Counted from the first letter of the stretch, positions 1 through 5,748 are shown. The stretch is 48,314 nt of DNA from a virus (IMGVR_UViG_3300009610_000036:1-48314); one strand, 5' to 3'. A program made the numbers and translations. The notes: generated by a model from the sequence alone, not told the origin.

Positions 1-107
1 CCAAATATATTAAACGTGAATAATTCACGCTCATTTTTGTGGTCTATGATATTCTCAACTACTACTATAAACTCATAGCATTCCTCTGGTTTCAGTAGTC
101 TGGGCAA
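1..107 (-). CDS. Partial hypothetical protein, cut by window edge
   Basis: Only the first 35 codons are present; the gene continues past the left edge. The frame opens at a TTG (complement of 105-107) and reads without a stop, beginning MPRLLKPEECYEFIVVVENI. It overlaps the last 35 bases of the winged-helix-like gene in another frame, a translational-coupling arrangement seen elsewhere in this genome. No function can be given from this fragment. The TTG start is inferred, because no ATG lies in this frame near the junction. Confidence 0.45.
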   Translation of the reverse strand, partial: MPRLLKPEECYEFIVVVENIIDHKNERELFTFNIF

Positions 108-537
108 GTGTTTGTACACCATTGTTTATTGCTTCGTTTATGCTATCAATAATAGCTCCATTATTATTGTTACTTTGAACTGATGGTACTAAGCTACGTA
201 GTAACCTAACTCTAAAGAACTGCTCTAGTGGCTCTGGTAGCATAGTAGCAACTACAGTCAATACCCCATCATCATTCTCCAAGAAGCCCTTATCTGTCAG
301 AGTCCTCATGTAGTTACTTAGACCAGAGGGGGATAAGTGAAGTTCTTGCATAACAACCTTCCTAGCTGTAGGACCAAACCTATAGGTAGTAATCTCTCCT
401 TCTAGTGCTAGGAACTCTGCAAGTACATTAACTTCCATTGGAGTCATCGTTACTGGTAGCAAGCAATTTAATAGTGAGAGATGGGTGACATAATAGCTTC
501 TCCTGTCTAGGACAAGAACCTTTCTTATTTCCTGCAT
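73..537 (-). CDS. Winged-helix-like DNA-binding protein (putative regulator)
   Basis: A 154-residue protein. Residues about 32-95 look like a winged helix-turn-helix: an N-terminal helix (TPMEVNVLAEFLALEG), then helix-turn-helix LHLSPSGLSNYMRTLTDKG, then a wing (FLENDDGVLTV). The layout resembles MarR-type and phage replication-initiator wHTH domains. The C-terminal third has a short Asn run and a helix. It is the second gene of a leftward operon facing away from the 0.9-1.47 kb control region, as expected for an early regulator. The DNA-binding role is inferred from the fold pattern; its target is unknown. Confidence 0.6.
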   Translation of the reverse strand: MQEIRKVLVLDRRSYYVTHLSLLNCLLPVTMTPMEVNVLAEFLALEGEITTYRFGPTARKVVMQELHLSPSGLSNYMRTLTDKGFLENDDGVLTVVATMLPEPLEQFFRVRLLRSLVPSVQSNNNNGAIIDSINEAINNGVQTLAQTTETRGML

Positions 538-578
538 GGTTTATCTGTAGTTTCCCCCACTACCTGAAGGGTAGTAGA

Positions 579-842
579 CTATTTGATCTTTGTGATTTGC
601 CTATGGTTGAAGGATAAATCGCAAGTCGCATTACCATTCCCATTGCTGATTATAGCAGGAGCTATCTGAATCATACTACCATCCCTAAGATATAGATATA
701 CGTTCTGACCATCATAGCCAAACCTAAGAATCATACTTGAGTTGACTAGCTCCCTTATATCTTCACCACTATATTTAATATCTATTACCATTTCATCTCC
801 TTTGATATTTTCTGGAATTGCGACTCCGTTATCCTTATTCAT
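579..842 (-). CDS. Small hypothetical protein
   Basis: An 87-residue protein if started at ATG 842. The same frame extends to a TTG at 887 (102 residues). I prefer the ATG because a TAnnTTTG -7 box at 896-903 would put the transcript start at about 889, leaving no leader for the TTG, and because a perfect 8-bp hairpin (866-884) would then sit in the leader. The protein is beta-strand rich (MVIDIKYSGEDIRELV, NVYLYLRDGSMIQI) with no recognised motif. It heads the leftward operon, 42 bases from the wHTH gene. Confidence 0.6.
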   Translation of the reverse strand: MNKDNGVAIPENIKGDEMVIDIKYSGEDIRELVNSSMILRFGYDGQNVYLYLRDGSMIQIAPAIISNGNGNATCDLSFNHRQITKIK

Positions 843-865
843 CAGTTCAAATTTTATCTGGTTTT

Positions 866-884
866 CATGTGCCGTAGGCACATG
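866..884 (-). promoter_or_regulatory. Leader hairpin before the leftward operon
   Basis: Perfect inverted repeat CATGTGCC-GTA-GGCACATG, an 8-bp stem with a 3-base loop. It lies between the candidate -7 box and the ATG at 842. There is no T-run, so it is more likely a leader structure or operator than a terminator. Confidence 0.5.
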
Positions 885-895
885 CAATTCAGATA

Positions 896-926
896 CAAAT
901 GTAATTCATATTTCATTATGAAGTTC
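896..926 (-). promoter_or_regulatory. Bacteroidetes-type promoter for the leftward operon
   Basis: The minus strand reads TACATTTG at 903-896, an exact match to the Bacteroidetes -7 box TAnnTTTG. No good TTG -33 box lies 19-21 bases upstream, so the call rests on the -7 box and its placement just ahead of the leftward genes. Confidence 0.45.
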
Positions 927-1035
927 AGTCTAACTTAAATTTAATCTGAACTACATAGCAGCTATTAGCAGCGTGTGGGTCTGGCTACATAAGTATGTAT
1001 ATGGGCATCTTGCAAAGCATCTAAATTTTTTTCTA

Positions 1036-1085
1036 GAAATTTTTGTGGTAAATCTGAGGGCGAGTACCATTGTATCTAGACACCC
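1036..1085 (+). repeat. Direct repeat copy 1 (control region)
   Basis: First copy of an approximately 50-base repeat: an A/T run, TGGT, a G-rich stretch, then ACCATTGTATCTAGACACCC at 1066-1085. The last 20 bases are identical to copy 2, 96 bases downstream. This copy has the TCTAGACACCC core but lacks the TAATTT box that follows the other cores. Confidence 0.7.
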
Positions 1086-1131
1086 TATAGTGTGTCCTGC
1101 TTAGGTAAGTATATTTATAGAGGTTGCTCTA

Positions 1132-1191
1132 AAAATTTTTATGGTTATTGAGAGGGTGCAGACCATTGTATCTAGACACCCCGGTTAATTT
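1132..1191 (+). promoter_or_regulatory. Direct repeat copy 2 with promoter-like motif
   Basis: Second copy of the control-region repeat, identical over 1162-1181. Its core TCTAGACACCC (1171-1181) is followed after exactly 4 bases by TAATTT (1186-1191). The same core and spacing recur at 1425-1445 and 4958-4978, always on the plus strand near early genes, which suggests a promoter or operator. It does not match the host sigma-70-type consensus. Confidence 0.5.
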
Positions 1192-1238
1192 CAGGAGAGA
1201 AAGTACCCCCGCCCTAAACAGCAGGAGCAGCCAATCTC

Positions 1239-1439
1239 AGCAGTATATACATACTGCTACAATAGCAGCCTGCTATCGCAGGCTCTCTACATCATGAGGC
1301 ATGATGTAGTAGCAGCCCTGAGGCAGGGCTGCATCCTATTCACTCATATTAATCATTCATGGTGTGCTGTCATTGAGACAATGACATCTCACCATTCATA
1401 TAACTACAACTGGTAGGTATAACACCTATACACCCAGTT
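1239..1439 (+). ncRNA. Array of six tandem hairpins
   Basis: Six consecutive hairpins in 200 bases: 1239-1258 (8 bp, loop ATAC), 1267-1284 (7 bp, loop TATC), 1287-1309 (10 bp, loop AGG), 1312-1332 (9 bp, loop AGG), 1368-1386 (8 bp, loop AGA, with outer GGTG/CACC pairs) and 1408-1439 (6 bp outer plus 5 bp inner). Three have the same G-AGR-C loop although their stems differ in sequence, which suggests selection on structure. None has a U-run. They would form the leader of the first rightward gene; possible roles are protein binding, RNA stability or packaging. Confidence 0.6.
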
Positions 1440-1445
1440 TAATTT
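1425..1445 (+). promoter_or_regulatory. Fixed-spacing motif upstream of the first rightward gene
   Basis: CCTATACACCC (1425-1435), 4 bases, TAATTT (1440-1445). It has the same spacing as the copies at 1171 and 4958 and ends 30 bases before the preferred ATG at 1476. It overlaps the 3' side of the sixth hairpin. Confidence 0.45.
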
Positions 1446-1475
1446 ATGGGGGCATTAACAATCCTCATTTCAGCT

Positions 1476-1841
1476 ATGAACTTTACAGAAGTTAAAGCCG
1501 CTATCGCAAAAGAGTGCGATATAAAAGAAGAACTCTTCTTTGATATCTATCAGCAGTGCAAACAGCCTACAGAGGCACAGATAGCTGCTGCCCTTGCAGT
1601 AGACCCTAGCCTAGACCCTAAGAAGGTTGACGGCGACCCATTACCTTGGGTTAAGGGCTTCATCAAGGAGCATAGGCTCGCTGTGGTTATGCACATGGAT
1701 ACCCACCTAGCTCTGGAAGCAAATCCAGACCTGAACACTCTCAAGACACTTGAGGTTCAGCTTGTACATCCTGAAGACCCTATCAGGTCTTACAAGAGGT
1801 ACGTAGTGGTTATGTCCACTAAGATGCTGGCTAGACGCTAG
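1476..1841 (+). CDS. Hypothetical early protein
   Basis: A 121-residue protein beginning MNFTEVKAAIAKECDIKEEL. I chose ATG 1476 over the in-frame ATG at 1446 because it follows CATTTCAGCT, the sequence that directly precedes the starts of three later genes (2305, 3194, 3652). It is mostly helical and acidic, with a central segment (PWVKGFIKEHRLAVVMHMDT) and no motif I recognise. It is the first rightward gene after the control region, so probably early-expressed; such phage genes often act on the host, but nothing here shows that. Confidence 0.65.
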   Translation: MNFTEVKAAIAKECDIKEELFFDIYQQCKQPTEAQIAAALAVDPSLDPKKVDGDPLPWVKGFIKEHRLAVVMHMDTHLALEANPDLNTLKTLEVQLVHPEDPIRSYKRYVVVMSTKMLARR

Positions 1842-1847
1842 TATCTG

Positions 1848-1907
1848 AATAGCTGCACAGCCATACGCTTGTGCTTAATAGTGTAAACATGACGTACACC
1901 GGCTATT
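1848..1907 (+). ncRNA. Three-helix RNA element between early genes
   Basis: A closing stem AATAGC (1848-1853) with GCTATT (1902-1907) encloses two hairpins, GCACA/TGTGC (1855-1874) and GTGTA/TACAC (1881-1899). It starts 6 bases after the preceding stop. It occupies the same position as the three tRNA-like elements that follow the next genes and may do the same job, although its loops are not tRNA-like. Confidence 0.45.
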
Positions 1908-1952
1908 TTCCCTTTGTTCTAAACCTATTGTTCATCTTGTAAACATATCTCT

Positions 1953-2198
1953 ATGTTCAAGAAAACTCGTGAGGCTAGGGTATTCCTCTATGCCTTCCTT
2001 CTGTTCTTTGTTCTTTCTCTCTTCTTTGTCTTCACCTCTTATGGTCAGGACACTACAAGGGTATCTAAGTCTGATACCACTCTTACCATAAATGGTAAGG
2101 CTGCCAAGTACCCTGTGTATATAGGCAGTAGGGGAGGGAAGTATGTAATCGTGACCTCTAAGAAGGGCACTACATACAAGAAGTACTTACCTAGGTAA
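1953..2198 (+). CDS. Small secreted or membrane-anchored protein, SRGGKY-type C-terminus
   Basis: An 81-residue protein. A basic N-terminus (MFKKTREAR) is followed by a strongly hydrophobic segment at about 10-30 (LYAFLLFFVLSLFFVFTSYG) ending in a plausible signal-peptidase site, so it is exported or anchored. The C-terminal part, YIGSRGGKYVIVTSKKGTTYKKYL, resembles the short basic GxRGGxYY...K repeats found in some phage and large-virus proteins and in small Bacteroides secreted proteins. It may act at the cell envelope. It sits between two structured RNAs, a three-helix element before it and a tRNA-like element 6 bases after it. Confidence 0.65.
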   Translation: MFKKTREARVFLYAFLLFFVLSLFFVFTSYGQDTTRVSKSDTTLTINGKAAKYPVYIGSRGGKYVIVTSKKGTTYKKYLPR

Positions 2199-2203
2199 GT
2201 ACT

Positions 2204-2269
2204 GTAGTATATGCACATGGTATGCTGCTCTAGTAATAGGGTAATGGGTTCGATTCCCATATATACTGC
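2204..2269 (+). ncRNA. tRNA-like cloverleaf 1, no anticodon loop
   Basis: Acceptor stem 2204-2212 with 2261-2269 (9 bp including one G-T). D-like hairpin GCA/TGC at 2213-2225 with GG in the loop. Middle arm CTCTA/TAGGG at 2228-2241 closed by the 4-base loop GTAA. T arm ATGGG-TTCGATT-CCCAT at 2244-2260, a textbook T-loop. No CCA is encoded. A normal anticodon arm has 17 bases with a 7-base loop; this one has 14 with a 4-base loop, so it cannot decode. It starts 6 bases after a stop codon and ends 36 bases before the next ATG. Confidence 0.7.
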
Positions 2270-2304
2270 TAAACTGAGCCTAACAGTAAAATGGCATTTC
2301 AGCT

Positions 2305-3075
2305 ATGGAAAAGGATATTAGAATTGGTATAGAGGAATTGTACCTCTTGAGAGGCTTCTTTGATGGTAATAGGTATCTCAAAGAAGAAGACATAAAGTCT
2401 TACTTCAAGAAGAAGTCTCACAGACCAGATGTAGCTAACTACAGGCCAGGGTCAGAGTTATGGGTGAAGGCAAAGCAGCTGGATGAAGAAATAGCTGCTC
2501 TTCCAGATATTAATATTAAAGACACATATGCTGACCTTACTATTAAGGGGTATAGTCGTGAACTTAACTTTAGTATCATGGAATACACTACTACAACAGA
2601 AGTGTATTGTGAATACTCTGATACATATGAGACAGTTAATGTAACAGCCAAGTTCCTGACTACCAATAGTCATTGGGGTGGCACTTACATTCAGTCCATA
2701 GAGGCACTGGTCAGTGAGTACTCAATAGTTCATGCCATACTGGATGAGCAGAGGTATCAGATGGAGAATAAGTGGCGTGAAGACTTACAGAACTTCGTAC
2801 CATCATTCTGGATGCTGCTACCAGAAGTTATGGAGACACTGGACTCTATGGGTACTGTAGAGCTTTACACTAGGTACAATAGTGTTGAGGGCAACTGCAT
2901 AGTCTTAACCATTAAGGGTGTAGAAAAGGTCTACACACAGGTAGAAATGGATAAGATTGCAAAGGCGTACAAGGAGAGGGTTACACTGTATGATGAGCGT
3001 GATAGAGCCATATCTGTATATGGTGAGCGTGATTATATAGAAGCATACAGGCAACACCCACCAGAAGCCCTTTAA
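2305..3075 (+). CDS. Hypothetical early protein
   Basis: A 256-residue soluble-looking protein with charged helices at both ends and a beta-rich middle at about 85-135 (NFSIMEYTTTTEVYCEYSDTYETVNVTAKFL). I recognise no family. The ATG at 2305 follows GCATTTCAGCT, the start-associated motif of this gene cluster. It is flanked by tRNA-like elements, one ending 36 bases upstream and one starting 10 bases downstream, so its message could be released as a single-gene RNA if those elements are processed. Confidence 0.65.
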   Translation: MEKDIRIGIEELYLLRGFFDGNRYLKEEDIKSYFKKKSHRPDVANYRPGSELWVKAKQLDEEIAALPDINIKDTYADLTIKGYSRELNFSIMEYTTTTEVYCEYSDTYETVNVTAKFLTTNSHWGGTYIQSIEALVSEYSIVHAILDEQRYQMENKWREDLQNFVPSFWMLLPEVMETLDSMGTVELYTRYNSVEGNCIVLTIKGVEKVYTQVEMDKIAKAYKERVTLYDERDRAISVYGERDYIEAYRQHPPEAL

Positions 3076-3085
3076 CCCTTCTGCA

Positions 3086-3156
3086 AGTATATTAGCATAA
3101 CAGGAAATGCGCTAGCCTTACGGCTAGAGAAGGTAGTTCGAGGCTACCATATACTG
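3086..3156 (+). ncRNA. tRNA-like cloverleaf 2, no anticodon loop
   Basis: This is the clearest of the three. Acceptor AGTATAT/ATATACT (3086-3092, 3149-3155). Linker TA. D arm GCAT/ATGC (3095-3110) with an 8-base loop containing GG. One base, then arm CTAGCC/GGCTAG (3112-3127) with loop TTAC. Variable AGAA. T arm GGTAG-TTCGAGG-CTACC (3132-3148). Discriminator G3156, no CCA. Every tRNA part is in register except the anticodon loop, which is 4 bases (6 at most if the last pair opens). It starts 10 bases after the preceding stop. Confidence 0.75.
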
Positions 3157-3193
3157 CTAAATGCCTGCTCGGCAATAAGAGCATTTTCGGCTA

Positions 3194-3538
3194 ATGGCTA
3201 ATTATAAAGTTAAGTGGCATCTAAACCCTATCAATGGGATATGTATTGCCTTGTTAGTGTATCTTGCCATCACTAGTGGTAAACCTGATACTGAACCATT
3301 CATTGCACCTCCAGGCTATGTACTAGTTGATAGTGCAGAGCAATATCCACACTATGAGTGGGTAGGGCGTAAGATGTATGATGATGAGTACCTGCTTAGG
3401 AGCTATCAACTTCAACTCTCTGTTGGACCTAATAACAGGGAGTATGTAGTCATGTATGATTATGAACGTGTTGTCGGGGTATTACCCTTAGACAACAAAT
3501 GTAACTTAACTGAGCTTATCTTCAAGGATAACGAGTAA
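3194..3538 (+). CDS. Hypothetical protein with N-terminal membrane segment
   Basis: A 114-residue protein. Residues about 13-29 (PINGICIALLVYLAITSG) form one hydrophobic segment, probably an anchor or uncleaved signal. The rest is soluble with many Tyr (YVLVDSAEQYPHYEWVG). No family recognised. The start MANYKV follows GCATTTTCGGCTA, the cluster's start motif, and a small leader hairpin. It lies between tRNA-like elements 2 and 3. A membrane-acting early protein is possible. Confidence 0.6.
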   Translation: MANYKVKWHLNPINGICIALLVYLAITSGKPDTEPFIAPPGYVLVDSAEQYPHYEWVGRKMYDDEYLLRSYQLQLSVGPNNREYVVMYDYERVVGVLPLDNKCNLTELIFKDNE

Positions 3539-3546
3539 GTTACTGT

Positions 3547-3614
3547 AGTTACTGTAGCATTATGGCAATGCGTCTACCTAGGTAGATAAGTAGGTTCAAT
3601 TCCTACCAGTAACT
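3547..3614 (+). ncRNA. tRNA-like cloverleaf 3, no anticodon loop
   Basis: Acceptor AGTTACTG/CAGTAACT (3547-3554, 3607-3614, 8 bp). Linker TA. D arm GCAT/ATGC (3557-3571), loop TATGGCA. One base, then arm TCTAC/GTAGA (3573-3586) with loop CTAG; the arm is a 14-base palindrome. T arm GTAGG-TTCAATT-CCTAC (3590-3606). No CCA. The stems differ in sequence from elements 1 and 2 but pair throughout, which argues for conserved structure. It starts 8 bases after a stop codon. Confidence 0.75.
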
Positions 3615-3651
3615 CTTAACCTTGCTAGAGGTACAACTAGCATTTCGGCTT

Positions 3652-3951
3652 ATGGCTAATTTCAATTCTTATGAGGCAGCTTTAGAGCAAGCCTTCAAGT
3701 ATGCCAATGATTTCCGTATTCAGGTAGCTGGTATTACTAAAGACAACTCTGTAGTAACTACCTTAGAGTGTGTCATCTACCAGAACAAGCGTAAGAACCT
3801 AGTTGCCATAGTAGATGGTAACTGGAAGTTTGTGCGTGTTGATGATGAGTATGGTGGTTGGGTAAAGGGTAATATATCAGTGGAACTTATCCCTGAACCT
3901 ACACCTGAACCTACAGACTCTGAATGGCAGGTATTCTATGGTAGCTATTAA
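3652..3951 (+). CDS. Hypothetical protein
   Basis: A 99-residue protein beginning MANFNSYEAALEQAFKYAND. I chose ATG 3652 rather than an upstream start because it follows CATTTCGGCTT, like its neighbours, and because the MAN start matches the gene at 3194. The protein has an N-terminal helix, a beta-rich centre and an acidic proline repeat (PEPTPEPT) near the C-terminus. No family recognised. It is the last gene of the cloverleaf-punctuated cluster and is followed by a structured terminator. Confidence 0.6.
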   Translation: MANFNSYEAALEQAFKYANDFRIQVAGITKDNSVVTTLECVIYQNKRKNLVAIVDGNWKFVRVDDEYGGWVKGNISVELIPEPTPEPTDSEWQVFYGSY

Positions 3952-3959
3952 GCTACCTT

Positions 3960-4036
3960 ATATAACACAGTTTTCTCCGTTAGCACTCCCATTAACCCAC
4001 ATGGTAGACTAACGTAGAAGATTGTGTTATATTTTT
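3960..4036 (+). terminator. Structured terminator after the early cluster
   Basis: ATATAACACA is paired with TGTGTTATAT (about 3960-3969 with 4023-4032) and followed by a T-run. Inside, CGTTAG (3978-3983) pairs with CTAACG (4009-4014). It begins just after the stop at 3951 and ends transcription of the 1476-3951 cluster before the opposing gene at 4535. Confidence 0.65.
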
Positions 4037-4039
4037 ATT

Positions 4040-4164
4040 CAGCTGTAAGGTATCGATGACCTATCACCCTGCCTAATTTACAGCTGTAAGGTTTCGATGA
4101 TCTGTAACTTCTGTAGCAGCTGTCTACATTGTAGTAAATACAGCATAAGGTACAGATGATCTAG
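4040..4164 (+). repeat. Three direct repeats (possible iterons)
   Basis: Repeat units CAGCTGTAAGGTATCGATGA (4040), CAGCTGTAAGGTTTCGATGA (4081) and CAGCATAAGGTACAGATGAT (4141). The shared pattern is CAGC-TAAGGT--NGATGAYCT. A related TACGATGACCTATAA occurs at 5897-5911. Repeats beside an AT-rich tract are typical of replication origins or operators. No terminal symmetry indicates a transposon. Confidence 0.55.
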
Positions 4165-4345
4165 TGTCCTGATACAGTAATTTGAAATGGTCTCTGGAAA
4201 ATGTACGAGTAATTTCGTAGTAACATTATGTTAAATTATAAGATAAAAAAATGTATAAGATATTGATAATCAGAGAGTAGAAAATATATTTGGATTATGT
4301 CAATTATTTTCCTTAAATTTCCATAGTTGAAATTACTAAAGTTGC
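4165..4345. other. AT-rich tract beside direct repeats, candidate origin
   Basis: Gene-free stretch with long A/T-rich runs (for example 4220-4330), directly after the three direct repeats. Repeats plus an AT-rich unwinding stretch is the usual origin layout, but no experimental or similarity evidence is available here. It also contains the promoter at 4263-4292. Confidence 0.3.
4263..4292 (+). promoter_or_regulatory. Bacteroidetes-type promoter
   Basis: TTG (4263-4265), 19 bases, TATATTTG (4285-4292), an exact fit to the TTG/TAnnTTTG consensus. Downstream there is no plus-strand gene until 5125, but a terminator follows at 4464, so it probably drives a small RNA of about 185 bases. Confidence 0.55.
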
Positions 4346-4482
4346 AATGCAATGCCAGAGGTGTACAAAAGCCACTAAAAACTCACCCAAAAATCCCCCT
4401 ATAAGAGTAACGCTAACAGTATCCTAGCAGATTACCCTAGAGAGATGCCTAAGTAAATGCTATGCCCCCATCAGGGGCTTTT
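4299..4482 (+). ncRNA. Candidate small RNA between promoter and terminator
   Basis: Bounded by the promoter ending at 4292 and the terminator hairpin at 4464-4478 with its T-run. No reading frame of useful length occurs inside. It contains several C-rich strings (CTCACCC, AATCCCCC) that could pair with G-rich leaders. The 5' end is inferred as about 7 bases after the -7 box. Confidence 0.4.
4464..4482 (+). terminator. Rho-independent terminator
   Basis: GCCCC/GGGGC stem (4464-4478) with a short loop, followed by TTTTGT. It works on the plus strand only, since the minus side lacks a T-run. It would end the small RNA from the 4263 promoter and lies 52 bases from the stop of the convergent gene at 4535. 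Confidence 0.6.
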
Positions 4483-4534
4483 GTCATATATAGATAACCA
4501 GAAAATCCACTATATTCAATAGATATATAATAGA

Positions 4535-4831
4535 TCATATCAGCTCCCCTATAGCCTCTGCCCATACAGCATCATAAGACCTGATAATCAGCTTTACTGT
4601 ATCACCTTCATCCAGTAGGTTGATTTGATAGTAAACTCCAGCTTTGTCATTATATTTAACATCTGTATATTCAATACCTTCTTCAAGCCTTAGAAATTCT
4701 ACCTCACTAACAGGCTTACCATCTATTGTCATAGACTTACCATCATCACTGATAGTATAATTATCTATACCTACTAAATCAAACATTATCTGTCTAATAG
4801 TATAAAGAGCAGGTCTTGTTTTCTGTGCCAT
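4535..4831 (-). CDS. Hypothetical protein, single leftward gene
   Basis: A 98-residue acidic protein (MAQKTRPALYTIRQIMFDLV...) made of helix plus beta strands. DGKSMTIDGKPVSEVEFLRL looks like a beta-hairpin domain. No family recognised. It is the only minus-strand gene in the 1.4-37.7 kb arm and has its own strong promoter (4851-4882), with the ATG 19 bases after the -7 box. A lone, oppositely transcribed small gene beside a possible origin could be a regulator, but nothing in the protein shows that. Confidence 0.6.
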   Translation of the reverse strand: MAQKTRPALYTIRQIMFDLVGIDNYTISDDGKSMTIDGKPVSEVEFLRLEEGIEYTDVKYNDKAGVYYQINLLDEGDTVKLIIRSYDAVWAEAIGELI

Positions 4832-4850
4832 GTGATTATAGATTTATTCA

Positions 4851-4882
4851 CAAATATACAGATAATAATGAGAACACCCAAA
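4851..4882 (-). promoter_or_regulatory. Bacteroidetes-type promoter for the 4535-4831 gene
   Basis: On the minus strand: TTTG (4882-4879), 20 bases, TATATTTG (4858-4851). This is a complete match to the Bacteroidetes consensus, including the extra T of the -33 box, and lies directly upstream of the start codon. It is among the best evidence for the host group. Confidence 0.65.
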
Positions 4883-4957
4883 AGATACATACCTCATCAC
4901 CTACCTCATCACCTCACAAGACACCTAGTGTCCTTCATGTCAAAGATAGACCATCCA

Positions 4958-4978
4958 CCTATACACCCCAACTAATTT
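4958..4978 (+). promoter_or_regulatory. Fixed-spacing motif upstream of the 5125 gene
   Basis: CCTATACACCC (4958-4968), 4 bases, TAATTT (4973-4978), the same core and spacing as at 1171 and 1425. The preceding AGACCAT and following CAG also match the copy at 1162-1194. It lies 147 bases upstream of the next plus-strand gene, leaving a leader that encodes nothing evident. Confidence 0.5.
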
Positions 4979-5124
4979 CAGATGGAGAAGGGTATCACAT
5001 GTCTTACACTTGCGTGTAGCAAATACACACATAGCCTGCAAAAGCTATAGTGTAACAGCCATGCAGTATAGGATAGTATGCCAGTCTCAAAATTGAATTA
5101 AATCATGTATTAAAATCACAGAAA

Positions 5125-5739
5125 ATGTCACAACAAATCAGACATGAATTGAGCAAGTCAGTTATTACACTTACAAGAATGTATGTAACTGAATTTCAGA
5201 AAGAAGGTTCTATCACAGCAGAACTTCGTCAGGAAGTTACAACCAAAAGCTTCTACCCTAGCAAGAGGATAGACAGTAACTTGCAGGACAATATGTTCGG
5301 CACTGAAGAATTTGGTTATGATGAGCAGGAATTTACATCCGTTGAAACAAGGATGGCCTGGATAATTATTCCAATAGGTACACCGGAAGCAGAAGTTGCA
5401 AAGAGAATTGCGGCTGCTAATGCAAATGGCGCATCTATTTACAGGGTTCTTTCAAATGAACCAATACTGGATGACAACCAGAAGTACTCTATTGTGCAGG
5501 GATTGCGCACTAAAGATCAGTTCGCAAACTCACAGGTTGTCAGGTATCCTGAAAATCATGCTACTAAGCCTAATGAGCTTATACTTGATAAAGCAGGTAA
5601 TCCACAGTACCGGAGAACATTCTTCTGGAAGACAGCTAAGGCAGACATGGATTTGAGAGATGCCAGCAAGGTGTACATGAGTCCGGAAATTGCAGCTGAA
5701 TTAGAAGGTGCATCTGCTGTACAAGGTCAAACCCTTTAG
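5125..5739 (+). CDS. Hypothetical protein
   Basis: A 204-residue protein. It begins with a helical segment (MSQQIRHELSKSVITLTRMYVTEFQKEG). The middle (AWIIIPIGTPEAEVAKRIAAANANGASIYRVLSNEPIL) looks like an alpha/beta domain, and the C-terminal region (PQYRRTFFWKTAKADMDLRD) is followed by a Gly/Ala/Gln tail. I recognise no family. The ATG follows a run of A (cacagaaaATG), a common start context in Bacteroidetes. It is isolated: the fixed-spacing motif lies upstream and a strong terminator directly downstream, so it is a single-gene unit. Confidence 0.65.
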   Translation: MSQQIRHELSKSVITLTRMYVTEFQKEGSITAELRQEVTTKSFYPSKRIDSNLQDNMFGTEEFGYDEQEFTSVETRMAWIIIPIGTPEAEVAKRIAAANANGASIYRVLSNEPILDDNQKYSIVQGLRTKDQFANSQVVRYPENHATKPNELILDKAGNPQYRRTFFWKTAKADMDLRDASKVYMSPEIAAELEGASAVQGQTL

Positions 5740-5748
5740 TTCCCACAT

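Larger units (their letters stand above)
904..1445. other. Divergent control region
   Basis: About 540 bases without a gene lie between the leftward operon and the first rightward gene. It holds an imperfect direct repeat of about 50 bases (core ACCATTGTATCTAGACACCC, starting at 1066 and 1162), two full copies of the fixed-spacing motif described below, and six hairpins at 1239-1439. The AT-rich strings before each long repeat (A/T runs at 1021-1052 and 1129-1144) are also shared. This is where early transcription in both directions most likely starts. Confidence 0.65.

Noticed and set aside
1239-1439. CRISPR array reading of the hairpin cluster
   Set aside because: The hairpin stems differ from each other and there are no equal-length repeats or spacers; no cas genes nearby.
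2204-3614. Calling the three cloverleaves ordinary tRNA genes
   Set aside because: Acceptor, D and T arms fit, but the anticodon arm has a 4-base loop in all three, so no anticodon can be read; also no CCA.
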